Shown here: in pieces, positions 40,210 through 49,015 of the stretch
Position numbering within the stretch: the stretch's first letter is position 1
Layout of the letters: the number at the start of each line of letters is the position of its first letter
The notes under the pieces: model-generated
Seen by the model: only the letters and a program-made list of their open reading frames with translations
Databases searched by the model: none
Told to the model about the DNA's origin: nothing
Assembly: GCF_032931615.1 (NCBI RefSeq)
Contig: NZ_CP136759.1
Coordinates: 186,001-250,000, forward strand
DNA from: Palleronia sp. LCG004
Lineage (GTDB): Bacteria > Pseudomonadota > Alphaproteobacteria > Rhodobacterales > Rhodobacteraceae
Reading direction: 5' to 3'
DNA length: 64,000 bases
Translations under genes and position numbers: made by a program

Positions 40210-41154
40210 TCAGCCGGTCTTCCAGTCGAAGAAGCCCGGTCCAGCGCGGTCCAGAAGTGAACGGGCCAGCGTTCGGCCGAGCTCGGGGCCGTCCGCCGCG
40301 AGGCCCTCGATCAGGTCCGACAGCGCCTCCGATCCGTCCGTCTTCAGAATTTCTCCGCGGAGCGTCAGGCGGTCGCCGTCGAGCGTGGCAAGCGCTGCGA
40401 TGGGCGTCTCGCACGACCCGTCGAGCGTCGCGAGAAAGGCGCGCTCGGCCGCGAGGCGCGTGCCGGTCTGACCATCGTGGATGGCCGCGAGCATTTCGGC
40501 CGCGCGGTCGTCATCCATTCGCCGTTCGACGCCGATGGCCCCCTGCGCCACGGCAGGCAGCATCGTCTCGGGCGGGACGGGATTGCGCGGAATGTCGTCG
40601 TTGCCGAGCCGGTCGAGCCCCGCCATGGCGAGGAACGTGGCATCGGCGACGCCGTCCTCGAGTTTTCTCAGCCGCGTCTGCACGTTGCCCCGGAACTCTA
40701 CGACCTGGAGGTCGGGACGGCGGTTCAGCAATTGCGCGCGCCGTCTGAGCGAGGAGGTGCCGACCGTGGCACCCTGCGCCAGATCATCGAGCGTGCCGCC
40801 GTCGAGCGCGATGAACGCATCACGCTCATCCGCGCGCGGCAGGTAGGTGTCGAGAAGAAGCCCCTCGGGCTGCAACGTCGGCATGTCCTTCATCGAATGA
40901 ACCGCAAGATCGATCTCGCCCGCGCTCAGAGCCTCCTCGATCTCGCGCGTGAAGAGACCCTTGCCGCCGATCTCCTTCAGCGGGCGGTCGATCACCCGGT
41001 CGCCGGAGGTCTTGATGACCACCACTTCGAACGCCTCGGAAGGCAGGCGGAATGCATCGGCGAGCCGCATGCGCGCCTCATTCGCCTGGATAAGCGCCAG
41101 CGGCGATCCGCGGGTGCCGATCTTCATCGGGGTGTCGGGCGTGGGACGTCTCAT
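40210..41154 (-). CDS. hemC: Porphobilinogen deaminase (hydroxymethylbilane synthase)
   Basis: A 314-residue enzyme that joins four porphobilinogens into hydroxymethylbilane. The diagnostic features are KIGTRGSPLALIQA at the start, KDMPTLQPEGL, the Arg-rich GTSSLRRRAQL, and the dipyrromethane cofactor cysteine in LDGSCETPIA (about residue 249). Length is normal. An N-terminal extension of nine residues before MKIGTRG is usual in this group, so the first ATG is kept. It is divergent from hemE across 107 bases. Confidence 0.96.
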   Translation of the reverse strand: MRRPTPDTPMKIGTRGSPLALIQANEARMRLADAFRLPSEAFEVVVIKTSGDRVIDRPLKEIGGKGLFTREIEEALSAGEIDLAVHSMKDMPTLQPEGLLLDTYLPRADERDAFIALDGGTLDDLAQGATVGTSSLRRRAQLLNRRPDLQVVEFRGNVQTRLRKLEDGVADATFLAMAGLDRLGNDDIPRNPVPPETMLPAVAQGAIGVERRMDDDRAAEMLAAIHDGQTGTRLAAERAFLATLDGSCETPIAALATLDGDRLTLRGEILKTDGSEALSDLIEGLAADGPELGRTLARSLLDRAGPGFFDWKTG

Positions 41155-41202
41155 GGAACGAACGCTTAGCCGGGGCGCGAGGACAGCACAACCGAAACCG
41201 TC

Positions 41203-41208
41203 TTGACA
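41203..41208 (+). promoter_or_regulatory. Consensus -35 hexamer upstream of hemE
   Basis: TTGACA lies 54 bases before the hemE ATG in the hemC-hemE divergent spacer. No good -10 hexamer is found at 16-18 bases (GACGAC region), so the assignment is tentative. Confidence 0.25.
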
Positions 41209-41261
41209 TTGACCGGCCCGACCCGGACGACCCTCCGTGACGCGGAAAGCGAGGAAATATC

Positions 41262-42296
41262 ATGGCCGAGAAACTGCTCATGCGTGCGCTGAAGGGTGAA
41301 ACGCTCGACGTGCCGCCCGCCTGGATGATGCGCCAGGCCGGACGCTACCTGCCGGAATACAAGGCCACGCGCGCGCAGGCGGGTGATTTCCTGTCGCTCT
41401 GCTATACGCCCGAACTCGCCGCCGAGGTGACGTTGCAGCCGATCCGGCGTTTCGGCTTCGATGCCGCGATCCTCTTTGCCGATATCCTGCTGGTACCGCA
41501 GGCGCTGGGTGCCGATCTGTGGTTCGTGACGGGGGAGGGGCCACGCCTCTCGACGCTGACCGACCGTGCCGGGATCGACGCGCTGAAGCCAGCCGATACG
41601 GTGCACGAGACGTTGAACCCGATCTACGAGACGGTGCGGATCCTGTCGCGCGAATTGCCGGAGGATGTCGCGCTCATCGGCTTTGCGGGCGCGCCCTGGA
41701 CCGTCGCGACCTACATGGTCGCGGGCCGTGGAACGCCGGATCAGGGGCCGGCCCACGCACTCAAGGATGGCGATCCGGACGCCTTCGGCGCGCTGATCGA
41801 CCGCATCACCGAGGCGACGATCGAGTATCTGTCCGCGCAGATCGAGGCGGGGGCCGAGGTCGTGAAGATCTTCGACAGCTGGGCGGGATCGCTGAAAGGC
41901 GACGATTTCACGCGCTATGCCGTGGCCCCGACCAAGCGGATCATCGCGGCACTGAAGGCGCGTCATCCCGGAATTCCGGTCATCGCCTTTCCCCGGCAGG
42001 CAGGTGACGGCTACAAGAATTTCGCGCGTGAAACTTCAGCGGATTGCGTGGCGCTCGACAATTCGGTCGCACCGGAATGGGCGGCAGAGCACGTGCAGCG
42101 TGGCGTCTGCGTGCAGGGCAATCTTGCGCCGGGACACATGGTGACGGGCGGGCAGGCGCTGATCGACGAGGTGCGCCATATCCGCGAGGCGTTCGCCAAC
42201 GGGCCGCATATCTTCAATCTCGGCCACGGTATCACGCCCGATGCCGATCCCGACAACGTGGCGCTGATGCTCGAGACATTGCGCGAGCGGCGCTAG
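41262..42296 (+). CDS. hemE: Uroporphyrinogen decarboxylase
   Basis: A 344-residue cytosolic enzyme converting uroporphyrinogen III to coproporphyrinogen III. The signature [16 protein letters not shown] (about 18-33) is present with the substrate Arg residues. Also present are the catalytic Asp region [27 protein letters not shown], and [13 protein letters not shown] at the C terminus. GAGGAAAT lies before the ATG. It is divergent from hemC and convergent with a GGCT-hemF pair, so four of its neighbours concern haem synthesis or lie beside it. Confidence 0.97.
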   Translation: MAEKLLMRALKGETLDVPPAWMMRQAGRYLPEYKATRAQAGDFLSLCYTPELAAEVTLQPIRRFGFDAAILFADILLVPQALGADLWFVTGEGPRLSTLTDRAGIDALKPADTVHETLNPIYETVRILSRELPEDVALIGFAGAPWTVATYMVAGRGTPDQGPAHALKDGDPDAFGALIDRITEATIEYLSAQIEAGAEVVKIFDSWAGSLKGDDFTRYAVAPTKRIIAALKARHPGIPVIAFPRQAGDGYKNFARETSADCVALDNSVAPEWAAEHVQRGVCVQGNLAPGHMVTGGQALIDEVRHIREAFANGPHIFNLGHGITPDADPDNVALMLETLRERR

Positions 42297-42305
42297 GTCC
42301 GCCCG

Positions 42306-42725
42306 TTATCTCACGTCGCCGGGCGAGACGAAGGCATCGGCCCAGTCGCCGCTCGGGATGAGCTGTACCGGGTCGACCCGATCGATGTAGAGATAGAGCC
42401 AGGCCTCCATCGGGCCCTGGTCGGTCTGCACCTCACGGCGGACGCGCTCGTACTCGGCGGGTTCGTCCATGAGGCCCTCGTAATCGTCGAGGATCGCCAT
42501 CACGCCGGTCGTGGTCAGACGCCAGACCTCGCCCTTGACCGATCCGGGGCCTTCCTCGATCAGCGCGGGATACCACCCGGTCGAATAGAGAAGCCCCGGC
42601 ACCCAGCCCTCGGCGATGAATTCCGCCCCGCCACGGAAGGCGAGTGTCGCCTCGTTGTTGATGAAGCCCCGGCGCAGCGTCCCGTAGACGAAGACCAGAT
42701 CGCCGATGTACCCGTCGCCCGCCAT
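42306..42725 (-). CDS. Gamma-glutamylcyclotransferase-like (AIG2/GGCT fold) protein
   Basis: A 139-residue protein with VFVYGTLRRGFINN near the N terminus, the phosphate-loop-like substrate motif of the GGCT fold. GEVWRLT and a conserved Glu-rich region (LDDYEGLMDEPAEYERV) supply the usual catalytic Glu. It may cyclise gamma-glutamyl amines; the true substrate is unknown. The ATG at 42725 overlaps the hemF stop by one base (TGATG), so it is translated with hemF. A start three codons upstream exists but is less likely. Confidence 0.85.
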   Translation of the reverse strand: MAGDGYIGDLVFVYGTLRRGFINNEATLAFRGGAEFIAEGWVPGLLYSTGWYPALIEEGPGSVKGEVWRLTTTGVMAILDDYEGLMDEPAEYERVRREVQTDQGPMEAWLYLYIDRVDPVQLIPSGDWADAFVSPGDVR

Positions 42726-43621
42726 CAGACCCACTTGGCCAGCGGCGGAAGGCTCATCAGAACCGCATTGGCATCGTGCCCGGTCTCGAGCCCGAATTTC
42801 GTGCCACGGTCATAGACGAGGTTGTATTCGGCATAGAGGCCGCGATGGACAAGCTGCGCGTCCTTCTCCGGTACCCCGAACTCCATTCCGCGACGCTTTT
42901 CGACCAGTGGCACGAAGGCCGGGAGGAAGGCGCGGCCCATGTCCTGGATCATGGCGAAATCGGACTTCCAGTCGCCCGTGCAGTGATCGTCGAGGAACAC
43001 GCCGCCCACACCGCGCGCGCGTCCGCGATGCGGGATGAAGAAATACTCGTCCGCCCAGTCCTTGAGCCGGGGATAGAGGTCGGTCCCGTACGGATCGAGA
43101 TGGGCGCGCAACGTGTCGTGGAAATGTGCGGTATCCTCGGCGTAGTCGAGACAGGGATTGAGGTCCGATCCGCCGCCGAACCACCAGGCATGCGGGGTCC
43201 AGAACATCCGGGTGTTCATGTGTACCGCGGGGACGTGCGGGTTCTGCATGTGCGCCACCAGACTGATGCCGCTGGCCCAGAAACGCGGATCGCCCTCCAT
43301 GCCGGGAATGCCCTTGCGCGCCGCCATCGCGGCCTGCGCGCGGGGGGCGAGGGTTCCGTAGACCTCGCTCACGTTGACGCCGACCTTCTCGAAGACGCGG
43401 CCGCCGCGCATCACGCTCATGAGGCCGCCACCGGCATCCGAGCCGTCGTCCGACTTGCGTCGCGTTTCGCTCACCTCGAAGCGGCCAGCCGGAGCTTCCG
43501 CGAAGGGGCCCGAATCGTGGTCACGCTCCAGCGCCTCGAACGCCGCGACGATCTCGTCGCGGAGGGCCCTGAACCACCTGGCGGCCTCGGCTTTCTCGGA
43601 TCGGAACACGGCGTCGTCCAT
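42725..43621 (-). CDS. hemF: Oxygen-dependent coproporphyrinogen-III oxidase
   Basis: A 298-residue enzyme that decarboxylates coproporphyrinogen III to protoporphyrinogen IX with O2. Motifs are RGGRVFEKVGVNVSEVYG, HMNTRMFWTPHAWWFGGGSDL, the signature FFIPHRGRARGVGGVFLDD and YNLVYDRGTKFGL. The start at 43621 has AAGGG seven bases upstream and begins the usual N-terminal helix. It overlaps the GGCT gene downstream. The adjacent lipoprotein gene is divergent. Confidence 0.97.
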   Translation of the reverse strand: MDDAVFRSEKAEAARWFRALRDEIVAAFEALERDHDSGPFAEAPAGRFEVSETRRKSDDGSDAGGGLMSVMRGGRVFEKVGVNVSEVYGTLAPRAQAAMAARKGIPGMEGDPRFWASGISLVAHMQNPHVPAVHMNTRMFWTPHAWWFGGGSDLNPCLDYAEDTAHFHDTLRAHLDPYGTDLYPRLKDWADEYFFIPHRGRARGVGGVFLDDHCTGDWKSDFAMIQDMGRAFLPAFVPLVEKRRGMEFGVPEKDAQLVHRGLYAEYNLVYDRGTKFGLETGHDANAVLMSLPPLAKWV

Positions 43622-43717
43622 CGCAATCCCTTCTGTCGCTGGCATGGAAATGGGCCTATCATCGGGAGGTGCGGAAATCCACAGACAGGCATGCCCTGCG
43701 GTAGAAGGACCTTCCTG

Positions 43718-44116
43718 ATGTTTTCCAAGCCCATGATGTGGCTTCTCGTTCCGCTCGCGCTCGGAGCATGCGCGACCCCGCGCGAGGCTTGTATCCGCGA
43801 CGCGCAATCCGAGTTGCGCGCGGTCACGCGCGACATCTCCGCAATCGAGACCGACCTCGCCCGTGGATATCGTCTCGTCCGCACGCGCGAGACGGATTTT
43901 CGGCTGACGACCTGCTTCAGGCGCACCCGCGAGGGCGAGACGTTCGGCTATCCCTGCCAGAAGCCGGTGACGGTCACGAATTCGACGCCGATCGGTATCG
44001 ATTATTCAGAAGAGCGGTCGCGGCTGTCGCAACTCAAGGCCCGGCAATCGCGGCTGCTGTCGTCGACGGAGGCCGGAATCCGGCAATGCCGCGCGGCCTA
44101 TCCGGCGGAGAGCTGA
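43718..44116 (+). CDS. Small lipoprotein of unknown function
   Basis: A 132-residue protein. The N terminus MFSKPMMWLLVPLALGACA has a lipobox (LGAC), so Cys18 should be lipidated. A helical region (DAQSELRAVTRDISAIETDL) follows, then two cysteines (TCFRRTR, YPCQK), a helix with RLSQLKARQSRLLSS, and another cysteine near the end. No family was recognised. AAGGA lies about 8 bases before the ATG. It is divergent from hemF and convergent with the transaldolase-family gene 7 bases downstream. Confidence 0.75.
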   Translation: MFSKPMMWLLVPLALGACATPREACIRDAQSELRAVTRDISAIETDLARGYRLVRTRETDFRLTTCFRRTREGETFGYPCQKPVTVTNSTPIGIDYSEERSRLSQLKARQSRLLSSTEAGIRQCRAAYPAES

Positions 44117-44123
44117 GCAGGGG

Positions 44124-44789
44124 TCAGCTGGCCGCCGCCTCTTCGAACTGGGCGGCCGCGGCGAGTGTGCGGTCGTCCGAGAGAAGCTCGCGCGCCACTG
44201 CGGGCGCGATGGTGAAACAATCCTGCCCGCGGGCCGCGAGTTCGACCATCTGGCGTGCATTCCGCAGCGACGCGATGAGAACGCGCGTCTTGCCGCCTGC
44301 GGAGAGGCCGATGGCGCGCATCTCGGACATCGCGTCGTAGGCGGGCATTCCCGCCTCGAGCATCCGGCCGAAATAGGGTGCGATGTACTCGGCCCCGAGG
44401 GCTGTCGCGACGAACATCTGCTTGGGGTCGTAGCAGGCGGTCATCAGGATCGGTCCGTCGAGATCGCGGATCGCAGGCGTTGCGCGGATGCCGTCTTCGG
44501 TCAGGGGAATCTTGACCACGGTGCGGATGCCCGCATCCTTTCCGACGCGATAGAGTGTCCTGGCGAAGTCGACATAGCCCTCCACCGGGCCGGCGACCTG
44601 GGCGTGAAACTCCCTTGCGCCGAGACCTGCCGCATGATCGGCAAGGGTACCCCAGTCGATTTCGGGATAGCGCAGCCCCGCGCGTTGCGCGAGGAGCGGG
44701 TTGGTGGTGATACCGGTGAAGAGACCGGTGGGCAGCAGGGCGTCCCATTCGGTGCGATCGGCGGTATCGAGATAAAGATCGAGGCCCAT
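44124..44789 (-). CDS. Transaldolase-family aldolase (fructose-6-phosphate aldolase-like)
   Basis: A 221-residue protein of the small transaldolase/FSA subfamily. It has LFTGITTNPLLAQ near residue 23-35, the Schiff-base Lys in TVVKIPLTEDGI (about 88-99), and TACYDPKQMFVA. Length fits FSA (about 220) rather than classical transaldolase (over 300). It could cleave fructose 6-phosphate or a related ketose phosphate. The ATG at 44789 follows the stop of the sugar kinase gene by one base, so they are co-translated. Confidence 0.88.
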   Translation of the reverse strand: MGLDLYLDTADRTEWDALLPTGLFTGITTNPLLAQRAGLRYPEIDWGTLADHAAGLGAREFHAQVAGPVEGYVDFARTLYRVGKDAGIRTVVKIPLTEDGIRATPAIRDLDGPILMTACYDPKQMFVATALGAEYIAPYFGRMLEAGMPAYDAMSEMRAIGLSAGGKTRVLIASLRNARQMVELAARGQDCFTIAPAVARELLSDDRTLAAAAQFEEAAAS

Positions 44790-44790
44790 A

Positions 44791-45744
44791 TCAGTTCGCC
44801 CCCTGCATCGCCGCATCGAGCTCGTTTCTCGTGGGTGGATCGCATCCCTCTCGCGCGCAATTGATGGCGGCCGCGAGCATAGCTTCGGTGAGGATTGCAT
44901 CGAGACCGGCGGCCTCGAGGCTCGCGATCGCATCGGGAGAAAGCGCGCCCTCGCGCGCGAGACCTGCGAGTGTCGCGGCCATGAATGTGTCGCCCGCGCC
45001 GACCGTATCGACAAGCGACGTGACTTTCGGCGCGGGAAGGTCGCGCCGTGCGCCGTCCTGCCAGATGCTGACCCCCTTGGGGCCACGTGTCATGACAAGG
45101 AGGGTCCGGGGCGCGGCCTCGGAGATCGTCGCGATCGCGGCGTCCGCATCGAGGTCGGGAAAGAGGCCGGAGAGATCCTCGTCGCTGAGCTTCACGAGAT
45201 GGGCATGCGCGGCCATGCGCAGGATGCGCGCGCGATAGGCGTCCCGGTCCTTGATAACCGACAGGCGCACGTTCGGATCGAGCGACACGACGAGGCCGCG
45301 ATCGGCGCAGGTCGTGCAGAAGGCCTCCCAGGCATCGGCATCGGGGCCGTCGGTCAGTGTCAGCGATCCGGTATGCACCGCGCGTGCCTCGTCCGGCAGG
45401 GCGGAGGAAAGGCTCTCGGTCGTGACCTGACGTTCGGCCGTCGCATCGCGCTGGAAATCGTAGCTCGGGATGCCCTTCGTGACCGTCACGCGCGACAAGG
45501 TCGTGGGCTCATCCCTGCGTCCGCCCCGCAAGTCCACACCCGATGCCTCAAGCGTGTCGGCGAGCCGCGCGCCCCAATCGTCGGTCGAGATCGGCGTGAT
45601 ATAGGCCACGTTCGCACCGAGCCTGCCAAGGGCCATCGCCACGTTGAATGGCGATCCGCCAGGGTGGGCCGCGACCTCTCCGTCGCGGGTCACGTGATCG
45701 ATCAGGTTCTCGCCGCCGACGGCGATGAGCGGGCGCTGGGCCAT
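44791..45744 (-). CDS. PfkB-family carbohydrate kinase (fructokinase-like)
   Basis: A 317-residue ribokinase-fold kinase. The N-terminal GGSPFNVAMALGRLGANVAY (about 29-48) is the first PfkB signature, and DTVGAGDTFMAATLAG (about 247-262) is the second, with the catalytic Asp. The middle contains VSLDPNVRLSVIKD, typical of fructokinase/KDG-kinase types. With the aldolase one base downstream it suggests a two-step fructose (or similar ketose) route, but the order of steps is inferred. No cognate transporter is in the window. Confidence 0.9.
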   Translation of the reverse strand: MAQRPLIAVGGENLIDHVTRDGEVAAHPGGSPFNVAMALGRLGANVAYITPISTDDWGARLADTLEASGVDLRGGRRDEPTTLSRVTVTKGIPSYDFQRDATAERQVTTESLSSALPDEARAVHTGSLTLTDGPDADAWEAFCTTCADRGLVVSLDPNVRLSVIKDRDAYRARILRMAAHAHLVKLSDEDLSGLFPDLDADAAIATISEAAPRTLLVMTRGPKGVSIWQDGARRDLPAPKVTSLVDTVGAGDTFMAATLAGLAREGALSPDAIASLEAAGLDAILTEAMLAAAINCAREGCDPPTRNELDAAMQGAN

Positions 45745-45827
45745 TGTCCCTCCTCCTCGCGCGGATGGGGAACGCCGCGCACGGAAGTTATCTCGCGCAG
45801 GCCGCCAGCCCCGTCAAGCGAGAGCGA

Positions 45828-46640
45828 TCAATGGGCGGGGGTCTCGACCACGTCGACGAGCGTGCGGCCACCGTCGATCGTCAGGATCTGTCCCGTCATG
45901 AAGCCCGACCCGTCGGCGGCAAGGAACTGTACGGCCTCGGCGATTTCCGACGCGCCGGCGATGCGGGCAAGGGGGGTTGCCTCGATGATCTCGGCCCTCA
46001 GATCGGCATCGGCCTTGATCGCGCCTTTCAGCGTTCCGCTCATCACGCTGCCGCAGGCAATGGCATTGACGCGGATGCGATGCGGGGCCAGCGCCACGGC
46101 AAGCGAGCGCGTGGCCTGATCGGCGGCAGCCGAACTGACCGAATAGGCCAGCAGGTTCGATTGCGTCCGCTGCGCGGCGATCGAGCTCATGTTGATGATC
46201 GACCCGATCGGTCCCTGATCGCGACCTTCCTCCTTGGCCTGGCGGATCATGCGCCGCGTGACCTGCTGCGTCAGTCGCAGCGATGTCATCAGGTTCTGCT
46301 CGAGCAGCTCGGCCACCGTATCGTCATCGGGATCGAGAGGATCTGATGTCGCCATCTGCCGCGAAGCGTTCACGAGAATGTCGATCCGGTCGAAGGCGTC
46401 GAGCGTTGCCGACAGGAGGTTGGCGATCGTGAGCTTCTCGCGCAGGTCGCCCGCGAAATAGCGCGCCGTGCCGCCTTCGTCCTCCGGCAGCTCGCCGATC
46501 TCGTCGACGAGGCGGTCCTCGTCCATGTCGCAGAGCATGACGTTCGCCCCGCGTTCGATGAAGTGCCGCGCGACGGCGAGGCCGGTTCCGTTGGCCGCCC
46601 CCGTGACGATGGCGGTCTTGCCGGAAATCGAGAAGGACAT
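45828..46640 (-). CDS. Short-chain dehydrogenase/reductase
   Basis: A 270-residue SDR with NAD(P) motif TGAANGTGLAVA (about 13-24) and acidic DMDE after the second strand, suggesting NAD preference. NASRQ replaces the usual NNAG. The catalytic Ser lies in INMSSIAAQ and the Tyr/Lys region reads LAYSVSSAAADQ, where the normal YxxxK lysine is replaced by Ala (YSVSSA). The missing Lys makes ordinary oxidoreductase activity doubtful. AAAGG lies 8 bases before the ATG. It follows rsmC by 11 bases. Confidence 0.85.
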   Translation of the reverse strand: MSFSISGKTAIVTGAANGTGLAVARHFIERGANVMLCDMDEDRLVDEIGELPEDEGGTARYFAGDLREKLTIANLLSATLDAFDRIDILVNASRQMATSDPLDPDDDTVAELLEQNLMTSLRLTQQVTRRMIRQAKEEGRDQGPIGSIINMSSIAAQRTQSNLLAYSVSSAAADQATRSLAVALAPHRIRVNAIACGSVMSGTLKGAIKADADLRAEIIEATPLARIAGASEIAEAVQFLAADGSGFMTGQILTIDGGRTLVDVVETPAH

Positions 46641-46651
46641 GGGTCTGGCCT

Positions 46652-47611
46652 TTATCTTGCGCGGCGCGGTCGCGCGGCGCGGTAGAGCTTGAAGGCGTTG
46701 GTGCCGGGCAGTTCGGAAACTTCGGCGAAATGCTCGTTCAACGTCGATTCGTAGGGCAGATGACGATTGGCGACCAACCAGAGCGTACCGCGCGGCTCGA
46801 GGATGCGGGCGGCATTGGCAAGGAAGGCACGACCCAAATCGGGAGTGCCGGCGCGCCCCTTGTGGAAGGGCGGGTTGCAGATCACGTGTCGTGCGGATCG
46901 GGGCGGCGTGAAGGCGGTCGCATCGGCCCAGTGAAAGACCGCGCGCGGATCCTCGACATTGCGCCGCGCGCAATCGAGCGTGGCGAGATCGGCCTCGACC
47001 AGATGGATTTCGGTGATCGCATCGCTGCGAAGCGCGTGACCCGCGAGATAACCCCATCCGGCACCGAGATCGACGACCGCACCGGCGAGCGAATCGATCA
47101 CGCCAGCAAGAGCGGCCGATCCGGGGTCGATCCCGTCCGCGGAAAAGCTGCTTGGTGCCGTCCAGTACCCGTCGTCGTTCCGTGCGGGTTCGGCCAACCA
47201 GTCGCGGAATTCACCGCCTTCAAGCGCGAAGATCTTGCCGTGAGCCTTGGAGATGACCGGGCCAACCGTACCCACGGCACGGCAGGCCTTGAGCATCGCA
47301 TCGATTCCGTCGGTCTTCTGCCCGTCGACGATGATCCGTCCCCCTGTCGCGGCCGCCCGCGCGATCCGATCACGCGCGAGAGCGCGTTCGCGCGGCAGCG
47401 AGACAATCGTCGTCGCCATGCCTGCGCGCAGATCCGTCGCGACATCGAGCCCGCGTCGCGAAAGCCTGTCGTGATCGGGTTGGACCGTCGAGATGAGCGT
47501 GACCGGGCCGGGCAGGGGGGAGATGTCGACATTGCCATCCGCGCCCAGGATCTGGACCGGAGTGTCGATCATTCCCTCATCGAGGGCGAGCCTGAGACGT
47601 GTGGACAGCAT
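46652..47611 (-). CDS. rsmC: 16S rRNA (guanine-N2)-methyltransferase, RsmC-like
   Basis: A 319-residue protein. The C-terminal class I methyltransferase domain has AdoMet motif VVDLGAGWGYLAG (about 179-191) and catalytic CNPPFHKG (about 238-245), the guanine-N2 NPPF motif. The N-terminal half is a degenerate duplicate of the same fold, as in RsmC, which methylates G1207 of 16S rRNA. The symbol is by similarity only; RlmG is an alternative. It lies between clpS (16 bases upstream) and the SDR on the same strand. Confidence 0.82.
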   Translation of the reverse strand: MLSTRLRLALDEGMIDTPVQILGADGNVDISPLPGPVTLISTVQPDHDRLSRRGLDVATDLRAGMATTIVSLPRERALARDRIARAAATGGRIIVDGQKTDGIDAMLKACRAVGTVGPVISKAHGKIFALEGGEFRDWLAEPARNDDGYWTAPSSFSADGIDPGSAALAGVIDSLAGAVVDLGAGWGYLAGHALRSDAITEIHLVEADLATLDCARRNVEDPRAVFHWADATAFTPPRSARHVICNPPFHKGRAGTPDLGRAFLANAARILEPRGTLWLVANRHLPYESTLNEHFAEVSELPGTNAFKLYRAARPRRAR

Positions 47612-47627
47612 GGCGAGGCGCGCGCGC

Positions 47628-48005
47628 CTATTCCTTTTCCATCGTGCATTGCAGCGGATGCTGATGACGCCGCGCGAAATCCATGACCTGCGTCACCTTG
47701 GTTTCGGCCACCTCGAAGGAGAAGACGCCGACGACGGCGAGCCCCTTCTTGTGGACCGTCAGCATGATCTCGAAGGCCTGCGCGTGGTTGAGGCCGAAGA
47801 ACCGTTCGAGCACGTGGACCACGAATTCCATCGGGGTGTAATCGTCGTTGAGCAGCATCACCTTGTAGAGCGGCGGCCGCTTGGTCTTGGGCTTCGTCTC
47901 CAGCACGACGTCGGTATCACCGTCGCCGGGCGTGGGCTTGCTGGACAGGATCGGAGAGCTCTCGATCACGTCGGGCCTTTCGGGTATCGGTGGGATGAAT
48001 TTCAC
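47628..48005 (-). CDS. clpS: ATP-dependent Clp protease adaptor ClpS
   Basis: A 125-residue protein. The conserved core [18 protein letters not shown] binds N-degron side chains, and the C-terminal helix with [12 protein letters not shown] and [14 protein letters not shown] completes the fold. ClpS delivers N-end-rule substrates to ClpAP. The start is GTG at 48005, directly after an in-frame stop; the Shine-Dalgarno signal is weak, and the N-terminal 35-40 residues are a flexible extension. No clpA is nearby. Confidence 0.94.
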   Translation of the reverse strand: MKFIPPIPERPDVIESSPILSSKPTPGDGDTDVVLETKPKTKRPPLYKVMLLNDDYTPMEFVVHVLERFFGLNHAQAFEIMLTVHKKGLAVVGVFSFEVAETKVTQVMDFARRHQHPLQCTMEKE

Positions 48006-48135
48006 CGTTGTTCATATAGGGAATGGCACCCGTCTGAAAAGGGTACAATATCGTATCCCGTCGTCGTTCGCGTTTGCGTCCCATGCAATCCGGCCATAGG
48101 TCCGGTTTCGGAAAAGGCATTGGGCGGGGAGTTAC

Positions 48136-48846
48136 GTGACGGGTCTTCAGGCGATCGGGTTCGATGCGGATGACACGCTCTGGCATTGCGAAAAGTTCTT
48201 TCGGCTGACCGAGGGGCTTTTCGCCGATATGCTGCGCGATCATGCCGCGCCCGAGGATCTGGGCGCTCGGCTGATCGAGGCGGAACGGCGCAATCTGGCG
48301 CGCTACGGCTTTGGGGTGAAGGGATTCGTCCTGTCGATGATCGAGACCGCGATGGACGTGACCGCGGATCGTGTCCCGGCACATGTCCTTCGCCGCATCA
48401 TCGAGGCGGGTCACGAAATGCTCGAACATCCGGTCGATCTGCTGCCGCATGCCGCCCAAACGATCGAGGCTTTGCACGGGCAATACGCGCTGATCCTCGT
48501 CACGAAGGGCGACCTGCTCGATCAGGAGCGAAAGCTCGCCGCGTCGGGGCTCGGCGATTGGTTCGACCGGATCGAGATCGTGTCGGACAAGACCGCACGC
48601 GTCTACGCAGGCGTCTTCGCGGATCACGGCGGTGCGGGGGCGGGCCTGATGGTGGGCAATTCGATGAAGTCCGACGTGTTGCCGATGATCGAAGCGGGCG
48701 GTCATGGCGTCTTCGTCCCCTGTAACGATACCTGGATTCTAGAGGCGGCGGAGGCACCCGAGGGCGATGCACGTTTCCACGAGATTACCCATCTTGGTGA
48801 GCTCCCGGCCCTCACAGTCAGGCTCTCGAAGGGTCGCTCATCTTGA
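48136..48846 (+). CDS. HAD-family hydrolase
   Basis: A 236-residue HAD hydrolase. Motif I is IGFDADDTLWHCE (nucleophile Asp at about 10), motif II LILVTKGD, motif III Lys and VSDKT, and motif IV VGNSMKSDVLPMIEAG. The DADDTLW motif I is typical of a phosphatase subgroup acting on small metabolites. The substrate is unknown. GTG start at 48136 has GGGGAG 6 bases upstream. It is divergent from clpS. Confidence 0.9.
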   Translation: MTGLQAIGFDADDTLWHCEKFFRLTEGLFADMLRDHAAPEDLGARLIEAERRNLARYGFGVKGFVLSMIETAMDVTADRVPAHVLRRIIEAGHEMLEHPVDLLPHAAQTIEALHGQYALILVTKGDLLDQERKLAASGLGDWFDRIEIVSDKTARVYAGVFADHGGAGAGLMVGNSMKSDVLPMIEAGGHGVFVPCNDTWILEAAEAPEGDARFHEITHLGELPALTVRLSKGRSS

Positions 48847-49015
48847 GGTTGTCTCGTGTCCTGGGCACAACATCCATGCGGATGTTGCGGAGGGATCACG
48901 CGATGGGATCTTGAAACAATGTTATTTTCGTGCCGCCGGGGTTGTGCTAGCGTGACGCAGTAGCGGATCGGACAACAAGATTCGACCGCCGAGGCAGACA
49001 GAGGCAGTAACACCC

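Noticed and set aside
40030..40260. A 76-residue plus-strand frame before hemC
   Set aside because: It runs into the hemC 3' end on the opposite strand, lacks a ribosome-binding site and looks like nothing known.
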